A stretch of 6,362 nucleotides of DNA, from the NCBI GenBank assembly GCA_029939535.1, contig JAOZST010000205.1, forward strand, positions 1 to 6,362, in the 5' to 3' direction. Source of the DNA: NBML01 sp029939535 (GTDB taxonomy: Bacteria > Desulfobacterota > Desulfobacteria > Desulfobacterales > Desulfobacteraceae). This document shows, one piece after another, positions 1-6,302 of this stretch. A model generated the notes under the pieces. It was not told where the DNA came from. It made no database searches and saw only the letters and a list, made by a program, of their open reading frames with translations. The position numbers and the translations under genes are program-made. Every line of letters starts with the position of its first letter. Position 1 is the first letter of the stretch.

Positions 1-1291
1 CCACTGGAAAAATATTTTCACCGCCGCTGGTGATCATATCCTTCATGCGGTCCACTATATAAAAATACCCGTCTTTATCTTTCTTTAATAAATCTCCCGT
101 ATAAAGCCAACCATTTTTTAGGGTTTCTTTGGTTTTTTCAGGATTTGAATAATACTCCCTCATCATACGCGGGGTTTTAAATACTAATTCTCCCACCTGA
201 TCTGGGCTCAGTTCTTTTCCCAGGGGGTCCACAATTTTTGCTTCAACACCAAAGGTGGGTTTTCCAATGGACCCAGGCTTGAGGAGGACATCTTCCGGAT
301 ACAGATTAAAAGTCCCGCCGCCGCCGCCTTCGGTGATACCATAAATATTGGAAACAGAACAAGGCAATTTATCAACCAGAAGCTTCATGATATCAAAGGG
401 AACCGGCTGGGCCCCTATTTCCATATATTTCCAGGACGACAGATCATAGGTACTAAGATCTATGTCACCTTTTTCCATGGCATTTAAAATTGCAATGCCA
501 ATGGGAACCACAAAAAGCATATCTGTGCATCTTTCAGCAGCAATGGCTTCAATTATCCATCTGGGATCTCTGAAATCCCTGATAATGGTTCCGCAGGCTC
601 CTGTGGCATAAAAGGGCGCCCATAAAAACATGGTGCCGGAATGATACAGAGGCAGGAAAATAAGATAATTGTCATCTTTTTGTACAAAATAAGTCATGCC
701 ATTGCCAATGGCTGTGCTGTTCAATGAAAAGTGAGTATGCAGAACAGGCTTTGGTTTTCCTGTGGTGCCCGAGGTAAACATCATGGCAAGGGAGTGGTCC
801 CGGTCAACTTCAACAAGGCTGTCAGAGGTATCTGCATAATCGCAAATTGTCCTGAAATCAATATACTCATCAGGGACATTTTCGCCAACACAGATATAGT
901 GTTTAATGGTGGAAAGCTGATCCTGTACAGGCTGAACCACACCAAGGAATTCAGAACCAAAAATAAACACATCCGGATTGCATACATCTGCCGCATACAG
1001 GATATCTGTGCTTTCAAATCTGAAATTCAAGGGCACGACCACAGCTCCCAGACGAATAATGGCATAATAGGTGATCATCCATTCCAGGGAATTGTTCTGA
1101 AGATGCATGACAAAATCCCCATGTTTGACCTTTAATTCCTTTGCCAGATAATTTGCAGTCCGATTGATTTCGTCATTGAATTCCTGCCATGTAAAGGAAC
1201 GCCTGGCCCCGGTTGCCGGGATCCTTTCGATTAAGCAAACCTTATCAGGAATATGTCTTGCATGGATTGAAGCATAACCAGAGTAGTTCAA
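1..1291 (-). CDS. AMP-forming acyl-CoA ligase (ANL superfamily), 3' end outside the window
   Basis: This gene activates a carboxylic acid as acyl-adenylate and then as CoA thioester; the substrate cannot be read from sequence. The 430 visible residues cover the whole N-terminal domain and the hinge. They include the P-loop TSGTTGKPK (173-181), the substrate-pocket stretch FLPLYHSGTMF (212-222), the adenine motif YGITE (317-321), the YTGD motif (397-400) that binds ribose, and the hinge DRMKDMITSGGENIFP (414-429). Only the small C-terminal domain of about 100 residues, with its catalytic Lys, is missing, because the gene runs off base 1. I start it at TTG 1291-1289: the Shine-Dalgarno AAGGAGG lies 6 bases upstream, an in-frame stop lies further upstream with no ATG between, and the first internal ATG would delete about 60 conserved residues. 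It is the last visible gene of the operon, 89 bases after the BKACE gene. Odd point: five glycines in a row follow the YGITE motif. Acetoacetate, benzoate, cinnamate or a medium-chain acid are all possible substrates. The family is certain, the substrate is not. Confidence 0.93.
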   Translation of the reverse strand, partial: MNYSGYASIHARHIPDKVCLIERIPATGARRSFTWQEFNDEINRTANYLAKELKVKHGDFVMHLQNNSLEWMITYYAIIRLGAVVVPLNFRFESTDILYAADVCNPDVFIFGSEFLGVVQPVQDQLSTIKHYICVGENVPDEYIDFRTICDYADTSDSLVEVDRDHSLAMMFTSGTTGKPKPVLHTHFSLNSTAIGNGMTYFVQKDDNYLIFLPLYHSGTMFLWAPFYATGACGTIIRDFRDPRWIIEAIAAERCTDMLFVVPIGIAILNAMEKGDIDLSTYDLSSWKYMEIGAQPVPFDIMKLLVDKLPCSVSNIYGITEGGGGGTFNLYPEDVLLKPGSIGKPTFGVEAKIVDPLGKELSPDQVGELVFKTPRMMREYYSNPEKTKETLKNGWLYTGDLLKKDKDGYFYIVDRMKDMITSGGENIFPV

Positions 1292-1295
1292 CGAT

Positions 1296-1304
1296 CTCCT
1301 CCTT
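1296..1304 (-). promoter_or_regulatory. Ribosome binding site that fixes a TTG start
   Basis: On the minus strand the sequence AAGGAGGAG precedes the TTG codon at 1291-1289. The core AAGGAGG is complementary to the 16S rRNA tail and ends 6 bases before TTG, an ideal spacing. No ATG or GTG lies in frame between the upstream TAG and this TTG, so the site decides the start of the acyl-CoA ligase. Confidence 0.8.
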
Positions 1305-1380
1305 ATTATTTTATTATTTATACCCTATAAAACCCTTCTCCCTGTTGATTTTTTTACAGACACCAGGCTGCACTCTGGAG

Positions 1381-2316
1381 TCAAAAATTTACTTTGTCAA
1401 GCCCTTTAAGGCCAAGGATCTCTCTTGCTTCATCAGATGTGGCAGGCAAAAGGCTCATCTCCTTTGCCACGTTTTTAATCATGGTAACCTGGTCAGCACT
1501 GGCCTTGGCCATGACACCCTTGCCAGCATAAATGGAATCCTCAAGACCCACCCTGACATTCTGGGCACCCATGGCAATTGCCGTGGTTGTTATGGGGATC
1601 TGGAACCTGCCCCCTGCTGCCACGGACCAGGTAAAATTTTCTTCTCCTAAAACTTCTTTGGCTTCATCATGGATAAGCACCAGGTGTTTCACAGAGGGTG
1701 TCATCCACCCCACCATGGGACCAAAAACAAATTGAAGGTGAACCGGTGTTTTCACAAGATTTTCTTCCATAAGCCATTTTACATAGGAGACATGGCCCAG
1801 TTCATATATTTCAAATTCCGGTTTGGTATCTATTTCCAGAAATGTCTTGGCATAGATGATGTCATCATTAAATGTAGGGCGAAAGGTTACATTTTTACAA
1901 AGTTCCAGATACTCTTTTTCCCATTCATTTTTAAATTCTTTAAAACGTCCGGCAATCTGGAAAATACCGAAATTAAAGGGTGCAGGATCAAAGGAACACA
2001 TTTCCGGTTCCAATTTTTTAATGGGTATGAGTTTTTCTTCTGTGGTCTGGTTCATTCCTCCGCCGGTTGTGGGCAGAAGAACAAGGTTGCACCGTTCCTT
2101 GATTTTGGTATGAACCTCCATGAATAGATCCGGGTCAGACACTGGCATGCCGTTCTCGGGATTCCGCACATGTATATGGGCTATGGCTGCGCCGGCTTCC
2201 CATGCACGTACAGCATCCTCCACAATCTCATCCGGGGTTATGGGAAGATAATCACTCATGGTGGGGATATGTACGGAGCCTGTAATGGCTGCTGTAATAA
2301 TGATTTTATTATCCAT
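1381..2316 (-). CDS. Beta-keto acid cleavage enzyme (BKACE / DUF849 family), possibly acting on an aryl beta-keto acid
   Basis: BKACE proteins are cytoplasmic zinc TIM barrels that condense a beta-keto acid with acetyl-CoA, giving acetoacetate and a new acyl-CoA; the founding member Kce acts in lysine fermentation. The 311-residue length fits the family. The zinc ligands are visible as H47 and H49 (AHIHVRNP) and E259 in VRVGLED (254-260). R255 and D260 match the catalytic Arg/Asp pair of Kce. Other family signatures are ITAAITG (7-13), YLPITPDEI (23-31), TTGGG (83-87) and GGRFQIP (235-241). The usual GSxNF segment reads SFDPAPFNFG (108-117) with F119 just after, so this part of the pocket looks richer in aromatic side chains than in Kce. 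The start ATG has AGGAG about 9 bases upstream. It follows the Lrp-type gene by 63 bases and precedes the ligase. In this context the likely substrate is the beta-keto acid made by the aminotransferase, for instance benzoylacetate, yielding benzoyl-CoA. Family secure; substrate inferred. Confidence 0.93.
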   Translation of the reverse strand: MDNKIIITAAITGSVHIPTMSDYLPITPDEIVEDAVRAWEAGAAIAHIHVRNPENGMPVSDPDLFMEVHTKIKERCNLVLLPTTGGGMNQTTEEKLIPIKKLEPEMCSFDPAPFNFGIFQIAGRFKEFKNEWEKEYLELCKNVTFRPTFNDDIIYAKTFLEIDTKPEFEIYELGHVSYVKWLMEENLVKTPVHLQFVFGPMVGWMTPSVKHLVLIHDEAKEVLGEENFTWSVAAGGRFQIPITTTAIAMGAQNVRVGLEDSIYAGKGVMAKASADQVTMIKNVAKEMSLLPATSDEAREILGLKGLDKVNF

Positions 2317-2379
2317 TATGGTATTCTCCTGTTAAAAAATTCATTCCTCATAAAAAATCCGACAGTTGTACTGGAATTT

Positions 2380-2862
2380 TTATACCCTGTATTCTTCTTC
2401 CAGATCAAGCACAAACATCTTCTTGTCCTTGACATTATCAATGACAAAAGAGGATTTGATAATCTGTATCCCTTCTATCTGGGTAAGTTTCATATTCATG
2501 AACTCACCATAAGCCTTAATATCCTTTGCAATAACCTTGAGCATAAAATCATTGGCACCGGCAATCTGGTAACATTCCACTATCTCATCAATCTCAAGAA
2601 ACCGCTCTTTAATGCAGGCCACGGAAGACAGGCTGCTCAAACTTAATGAAATACTCACCAGGGCCATTATGGAAAACCCTATTTTTTCAGGGTCCACCAC
2701 AGCCGTAAAATGGGAAATCACCCCTGCATTTTCCAGACGTTTCACCCTCTCATGGGTTGCAGGAGCTGATATACCCACAATTTTTGACAGCTTGGAATTT
2801 GTTGTTTTTCCGTTTTCCTGAAGCGTTTTTAAAATCATTTTATCGATTCTATCCAGAACCAT
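2380..2862 (-). CDS. Lrp/AsnC family transcriptional regulator
   Basis: This is a 160-residue amino-acid-responsive DNA-binding protein of normal family length. Residues 1-60 form the winged helix-turn-helix: LDRIDKMILKTL opens it, and ISAPATHERVKRLENAGVI (31-49) holds the recognition helix and turn. Residues from about 66 to 157 form the RAM (ligand-binding, oligomerising) domain, with the signature AGANDFMLKVIAKD (101-114) and the EGIQIIKSSFVI strand (130-141). The start is firm because a TAA stands in frame directly before the ATG; the ribosome site (AAAGGG) is weak, suggesting low expression. It sits inside the operon between the aminotransferase (71 bases away) and the BKACE gene (63 bases away), in the same direction. 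Such a position suggests local control by a pathway amino acid such as phenylalanine or its beta isomer (inference). Whether it activates or represses cannot be seen. Confidence 0.93.
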   Translation of the reverse strand: MVLDRIDKMILKTLQENGKTTNSKLSKIVGISAPATHERVKRLENAGVISHFTAVVDPEKIGFSIMALVSISLSLSSLSSVACIKERFLEIDEIVECYQIAGANDFMLKVIAKDIKAYGEFMNMKLTQIEGIQIIKSSFVIDNVKDKKMFVLDLEEEYRV

Positions 2863-2881
2863 TTATGCCCTTTTTAAACAG

Positions 2882-2892
2882 ATTAAATTCAA
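2882..2892 (-). repeat. AT-rich 11-mer shared with the aminomutase leader; candidate Lrp-type operator
   Basis: The minus strand reads TTGAATTTAAT here, 19 bases before the ATG of the Lrp-type gene. The identical 11-mer, in the same orientation, lies at 5945-5955, 21 bases before the ATG of the aminomutase. It would overlap the start point of the possible internal promoter at 2901-2930, a suitable place for autoregulation. Both regions are very AT-rich, so chance remains a real alternative. Confidence 0.3.
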
Positions 2893-2900
2893 TTTTAAAT

Positions 2901-2930
2901 ATAATAAGTACTCACCATCATGGATAGCAA
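2901..2930 (-). promoter_or_regulatory. Possible internal sigma70-type promoter for the Lrp-type gene
   Basis: On the minus strand a -35-like TTGCTA (2930-2925, 4 of 6 consensus bases) is followed after 18 bases by a -10-like TATTAT (2906-2901, 5 of 6). Transcription would begin near 2894, about 30 bases before the ATG. The region is AT-rich and the -35 is poor, so this is only a candidate. It would let the regulator be expressed apart from the main operon promoter. Confidence 0.3.
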
Positions 2931-2933
2931 AAA

Positions 2934-4274
2934 TTATAAAAGCAAATGATTATATTTTTCTTCAATCAATGGCAACAACTCTTTTAAGGTCTGGTCTATT
3001 TTATCCACAACCCAGTCGATTTCATCCCGGGTCATCACCGTTGAAAGGATGAACAAGCCCCGGGGAATGGTAAACACTCCTTTATTCAGCAAAGAGAGAT
3101 GCAGGAGAGTATGCAGCTCCTCTTCAGATTCCAGAACCTGCTCTGCACGGTTAATGGGCTGGTTGTAAAAATGCAGATTCAGCAGGGACCCGATCTGGTT
3201 AGACTGGATATTTAATCCATTTGCCTTGAAGCTTTTCAAAAGCCCTGCCTGGAACTGATTTCCCAACTGGTTGATGGCACTCACTGCAGCGTCGTCAAAT
3301 TTGGATAGTGCTGCAAAGCCAGCCTGCATAACTGTTTCATATCCATTAAATGTACCGGAATGGTACAAGGGGGTTTTTGTATTTTCATGGCAGAAAATAT
3401 TCATTATCTCTTTTTTCCCGCCAAAAATACCAATGGGAAGACCGCCCCCCACAACTTTACCAACGGTTGTAATATCCGGTACCACATTAAACAGTTTCTG
3501 GCATCCGCCTGTATCCACCCGAAAGGAAAAAATTTCATCAAATATCAATAAAACATCATGGGCCTGAGTTATTTTCCGGGCCCTTTGAAGATATCCCTCT
3601 TCAGGAAGTACGATCCCCCCTGCCCCCAGAAAGGGCTCCATAATAACGGCAGCAAGTTCGGAAGCATTCTCCTGGACTACTTTTTCAAGGGCATCCCCAT
3701 CGTTAAAGGGCACCTCTATCATATCCTGGGTCATGCCAGCGGGAATTCCAGCTGTAATCACATTTTTTTTGGTGGAGGCTGCCACGCAGTCATGGGTGCC
3801 GTGGAAGCCTCCTGTCATTTTCAAAATCTTGTCCCGCCCGGTAAATGCCCTTGCCGTTCTCATGGCAAAAAGGGTGGCTTCGGTTCCTGAGTTCAGAAAC
3901 CTTACCCTGTCAAACCCCGGCACCCGTTCACAGAGTAACTTTGCGAGATTATACTGCCCATCTGTGGGGGTTGAATACTGGGAACCCTTTTCAATGCCTT
4001 CCTGAACCGCCTTTACCACATCCGGATCTCCATGGCCGTGGACAAGGGCACCATAGGCATTGGTCACATCAAAAAGTCTGTGGCCTTCATGGGTATAGAC
4101 ATGGGCACCCTTTCCATGGGAAATGTGAATGGGATAAGGTTTAAAATAACTCAGGCTTCTGGTGGCACCACCCGGAATATAATTAATCAGACGCTCATGA
4201 CGCTCCCTGGAAATGGGAAATTTTTCCATATAAGCATCGGTGATTTTCTTTTCAATCTGGTTTGATATCTGCAT
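2934..4274 (-). CDS. Class III PLP aminotransferase, likely for an aromatic beta-amino acid (beta-phenylalanine aminotransferase-like)
   Basis: This cytoplasmic fold-type I PLP enzyme has 446 residues and belongs to the group that contains glutamate-1-semialdehyde aminomutase (GSAM). Visible PLP elements are NSGTEA (128-133), GGFHGTHD (155-162), FDEI with D246 pairing the pyridine nitrogen, the Schiff-base Lys K273 in TTVGKVVGGG (269-278), and HSGTFNG (305-311). Several stretches match, from memory, the Variovorax paradoxus (S)-beta-phenylalanine aminotransferase rather than HemL. YIPGGATRSLSYFKPYP (32-48) places R39 where that enzyme's R41 binds the substrate carboxylate. IGSLLNLHF (361-369), LLHLSLLNKGVF and IPRGLFILS (403-411, with R405) align with its C-terminal part. 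It starts 26 bases after the aminomutase stop, with a GGGGG-type ribosome site, which suggests coupled expression. Expected reaction: beta-phenylalanine plus 2-oxoglutarate (or pyruvate) to 3-oxo-3-phenylpropanoate plus glutamate (or alanine). A generic pipeline would call it HemL; I consider that unlikely. The exact substrate is inferred. Confidence 0.9.
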   Translation of the reverse strand: MQISNQIEKKITDAYMEKFPISRERHERLINYIPGGATRSLSYFKPYPIHISHGKGAHVYTHEGHRLFDVTNAYGALVHGHGDPDVVKAVQEGIEKGSQYSTPTDGQYNLAKLLCERVPGFDRVRFLNSGTEATLFAMRTARAFTGRDKILKMTGGFHGTHDCVAASTKKNVITAGIPAGMTQDMIEVPFNDGDALEKVVQENASELAAVIMEPFLGAGGIVLPEEGYLQRARKITQAHDVLLIFDEIFSFRVDTGGCQKLFNVVPDITTVGKVVGGGLPIGIFGGKKEIMNIFCHENTKTPLYHSGTFNGYETVMQAGFAALSKFDDAAVSAINQLGNQFQAGLLKSFKANGLNIQSNQIGSLLNLHFYNQPINRAEQVLESEEELHTLLHLSLLNKGVFTIPRGLFILSTVMTRDEIDWVVDKIDQTLKELLPLIEEKYNHLLL

Positions 4275-4300
4275 GGTGCCCCCTTTTTTTTCTAAGTTTT

Positions 4301-5923
4301 TTATTCCTTTGTATGAACGATCAAAAGTTCGCCCAGGGCATCTTCAACCCTTTTCACAAACTCTCCAGATTCGATCCTGGTCTTAAGTTCTTCCATGTGG
4401 TCAATATAGACCATGTCATAACCCATGTAGGGAATGGTTTCCCTTACTGCATCATACATGATTTTACCGGCAGGACTCAATTTTTCAATACCACGGAGGT
4501 CTGCTGCCTGGGCAGCACACAAGAGTTCAAAGGAAAGAATATGATTGGTATTTTCCACAATATTCCTGGCTTTTCTGGCAGCAATCAGGCCAAAGCTGAC
4601 AATATCCTGAAAGTCTTCTGTGGAAGTGATGGACTGGATGGAGGCCGGCACTGCCAGGGTCCGGTTCTCTGCCACAAGGGAGGTGGTCATGAACTGACCG
4701 CCCATGAGACCCATGCGAACCCCGGTATCTTCCTTACAAAGGAATGGAGGCAGGCCGGTACTGTGGGCAGAATCCATAAATCTGTCAATTCTCCGGTCAC
4801 TGACAACCCCCAGGTTCACCATGGAAATACCCAGGCAATCCATTACAAAGGATATGGGCTGGCCATGGAAATGACCGTTATGGATAAAGGTATTATATTC
4901 GGTAAAGATCAAGGGATTGTCATTGCTGGAATTAAGTTCCCGCAACAGGACTTCCCGGGCATGTTGTACTGCTTCCTTGGTGGGGCCGACAAATTGAGGG
5001 GTACACCGGATGGAATAAGCATCTTCCACAGGTATATCTGCCACTTTAATCCCTTCATGCTTTTTCAGTACTGACTGGAGTTCCAGGGAAAGTTCCTGCT
5101 CATCAATTGCCATCTTGGAACCTTCCAGAAGTTTGGTCAGGTTCGTAGCAGTGGCATACTGTCCAGGATGATATTTTTGTTCATGGACCCTTAGATCAAA
5201 GGGGTTGGTCCTGCCCATGAGGGTCTCAATGGCAAAAGCCGCAATAATATCTGAATTTTTCAATGTATTTGTGGCTTCGTCAATAACTGTACAGGCAAGT
5301 CCAACCATACCGGAAGTGCCGTTAATCAGGGACAAACCTTCTTTTGCATTAAGATACATGAGCTCAACCCCGGCCTTTTCCATGGCTTCTTTACCCGGCA
5401 TTACCTCGTTGTTTACCCTTGCCTTCCATTCTCCAAAGGCAACGCTGGCAATACACCCAAGGGGTCCAAGATCACCACTTGTGCCCAGGGATCCTTTTCT
5501 GGGAACCAGGGGAAAAACATGCTTATTGATCATGTCCACATAGATCCTGAGATTTTTTTCCTTAATTCCTGAATAGCCCCTACAAAGGGAATTAGCCCTT
5601 GCGATCATAAACTTCCTAACAAGGGTATCTTCAAAGGGTTTGCCCACCTGGGTGGTAATGCTTCTGACAAGGTTTTTCTGGAAATCATTGTCCCTGTCCT
5701 TGGGCAGGAGATGATCCACAAGTCCGCCGCAACTGGTATTCACGCCATAGATGCACCTTTCTTCATTGGCCCATTCATCCACAAGTTTTCTACAGTCCCG
5801 GATTTTCGGCCAGTTTTTTTCATCTATCTCAACTTCCATGGATAGATTATTTCCTGCTTCCATCAACTCTTCAATGGTCATTGAATATCCATCAAGAATA
5901 AGTTTATTTCCCTTTATCGGCAT
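4301..5923 (-). CDS. MIO-dependent aromatic amino acid 2,3-aminomutase / ammonia-lyase (AdmH/EncP-like phenylalanine aminomutase)
   Basis: Members of this family use a self-formed MIO cofactor to remove the alpha-amino group of an aromatic amino acid; aminomutases add it back at the beta carbon. The 540-residue length matches the bacterial phenylalanine aminomutase AdmH (about 541 residues). The MIO triad is T148-S149-G150 within GSLGTSGDLGPL (144-155). The Thr in place of the commoner Ala is shared with AdmH and EncP. Other active-site elements are Y59 in YGVNTS, N201 in LINGTSGMVG, Y303/R306 in DAYSIRCTPQ, ELNSSNDNPL (329-338), HNGHFHGQ (348-355), GLMGGQFMT (405-413), EDFQDIVSFG (436-445) and SFELLCAAQAADLRG (464-478). 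At the substrate-selectivity positions it has S88-I89, not the His of tyrosine lyases or histidine lyases, which favours a phenyl-like side chain. The start ATG has a perfect AGGAGG 5 bases upstream. First gene of the operon. No NRPS or PKS gene is visible, so catabolism is more likely than antibiotic building. Lyase rather than mutase activity cannot be excluded. Confidence 0.93.
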   Translation of the reverse strand: MPIKGNKLILDGYSMTIEELMEAGNNLSMEVEIDEKNWPKIRDCRKLVDEWANEERCIYGVNTSCGGLVDHLLPKDRDNDFQKNLVRSITTQVGKPFEDTLVRKFMIARANSLCRGYSGIKEKNLRIYVDMINKHVFPLVPRKGSLGTSGDLGPLGCIASVAFGEWKARVNNEVMPGKEAMEKAGVELMYLNAKEGLSLINGTSGMVGLACTVIDEATNTLKNSDIIAAFAIETLMGRTNPFDLRVHEQKYHPGQYATATNLTKLLEGSKMAIDEQELSLELQSVLKKHEGIKVADIPVEDAYSIRCTPQFVGPTKEAVQHAREVLLRELNSSNDNPLIFTEYNTFIHNGHFHGQPISFVMDCLGISMVNLGVVSDRRIDRFMDSAHSTGLPPFLCKEDTGVRMGLMGGQFMTTSLVAENRTLAVPASIQSITSTEDFQDIVSFGLIAARKARNIVENTNHILSFELLCAAQAADLRGIEKLSPAGKIMYDAVRETIPYMGYDMVYIDHMEELKTRIESGEFVKRVEDALGELLIVHTKE

Positions 5924-5927
5924 GATT

Positions 5928-5934
5928 ACCTCCT
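5928..5934 (-). promoter_or_regulatory. Strong ribosome binding site of the aminomutase gene
   Basis: The minus strand reads AGGAGGT here, with the AGGAGG core ending 5 bases before the ATG at 5923-5921. It is much stronger than the sites of the aminotransferase and the Lrp-type gene, so the aminomutase should be the best-translated gene of the set. Confidence 0.8.
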
Positions 5935-5944
5935 AATTAATAGA

Positions 5945-5955
5945 ATTAAATTCAA
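5945..5955 (-). repeat. AT-rich 11-mer shared with the region before the Lrp-type gene
   Basis: The minus strand reads TTGAATTTAAT, identical in sequence and orientation to 2882-2892 and at nearly the same distance from the start codon (21 versus 19 bases). It may be an operator of the cluster's own Lrp-type regulator. Its AT composition makes a chance match possible. Confidence 0.3.
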
Positions 5956-6053
5956 ATGTGGTGCATGGGAAATTTAGGTTGCCCGCTCAAATAGAGATCT
6001 CAACTAGAGATATTGACCGAACATAAACCAGAATTTAAATTTTCCATTCATAC

Positions 6054-6078
6054 AAAAAAATCAAATTTGAATTTTTTT
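6054..6078. promoter_or_regulatory. Near-palindromic AT-rich dyad, candidate operator
   Basis: The perfect 10-base palindrome TCAAATTTGA (6061-6070) is flanked on the left by seven A and on the right by one extra A and seven T. It abuts the hexamer TTGACA (minus strand, 6083-6078), a perfect -35 box. At 17 bases from that hexamer there is only a run of T (6060-6055), a poor -10, so a sigma70 promoter here is doubtful without an activator. AT-rich palindromes with A/T-tract flanks are the kind of site that Lrp-type proteins bind. Confidence 0.35.
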
Positions 6079-6231
6079 GTCAAGCACTATTTTTAATTTT
6101 ATAAAGGAAAATCTGAATTTTATAGAACTATTGAAACCAAAATCAGGAATTTTTATTTATTTTATAAACTTTTTTCATGGTCATGCCTTATAAAACCATA
6201 TCAAATTTTTTTAAAATATTTCCTTGGATTT

Positions 6232-6260
6232 TGTATAATTATTGTAAAATTTTCAGTCAA
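6232..6260 (-). promoter_or_regulatory. Main sigma70-type promoter candidate of the operon
   Basis: The minus strand carries TTGACT (6260-6255, 5 of 6 bases of the -35 consensus), a 17-base spacer and TATACA (6237-6232, 4 of 6 of the -10, with the key TATA). It lies just after the terminator of the upstream transcript and before the aminomutase, where the operon promoter is expected. Transcription would start near 6225. Confidence 0.5.
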
Positions 6261-6302
6261 TCCCATAAATGCTGTCTTGGTGTTGCACGATCCTTTGTAA
6301 GG

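Larger units (their letters stand above)
5935..6302. other. AT-rich non-coding leader and promoter region
   Basis: No open reading frame of credible size lies here on either strand. Read on the minus strand it contains the main promoter candidate (6260-6232), a second TTGACA hexamer (6083-6078), a near-palindrome flanked by A and T tracts (6054-6078), the palindrome GAGATCTC (5994-6001) beside a direct repeat of TAGAGAT (5992-5998 and 6005-6011), and the 11-mer shared with the Lrp-type gene (5945-5955). If transcription begins near 6225, the aminomutase mRNA has a leader of about 300 bases. I recognise no known riboswitch. Confidence 0.7.

Noticed and set aside
731..1135. Open frame of 134 codons on the plus strand
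   Set aside because: It lies antisense to the acyl-CoA ligase, whose minus-strand frame is continuous and carries all family motifs; the plus-strand translation shows no recognisable domain.
1292..1380. Possible terminator between the BKACE gene and the ligase
   Set aside because: Only 4-base stems (CCAG/CTGG or CAGA/TCTG) can form, and on the minus strand they are followed by an A-run, not a U-run.
2934..4274. Glutamate-1-semialdehyde aminomutase of heme synthesis (hemL)
   Set aside because: The substrate-binding stretches fit beta-phenylalanine aminotransferase better, and no heme or tetrapyrrole gene is nearby.
4262..5074. Open frame of 270 codons on the plus strand
   Set aside because: It is the antisense shadow of the aminomutase gene. 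The product is low-complexity and matches no family, while the opposite strand encodes an intact enzyme.
4301..5923. Histidine ammonia-lyase (hutH)
   Set aside because: The selectivity position has S88-I89 instead of the Ser-His pair of HutH, the MIO triad begins with Thr as in AdmH/EncP, and no other hut gene is present.
6143..6184. Tiny minus-strand frame of 13 codons in the leader, with a Lys-rich product, possibly a leader peptide
   Set aside because: It has no run of Phe or other regulatory codons, only a weak ribosome site, and no attenuator hairpin plus U-run follows it before the aminomutase gene.
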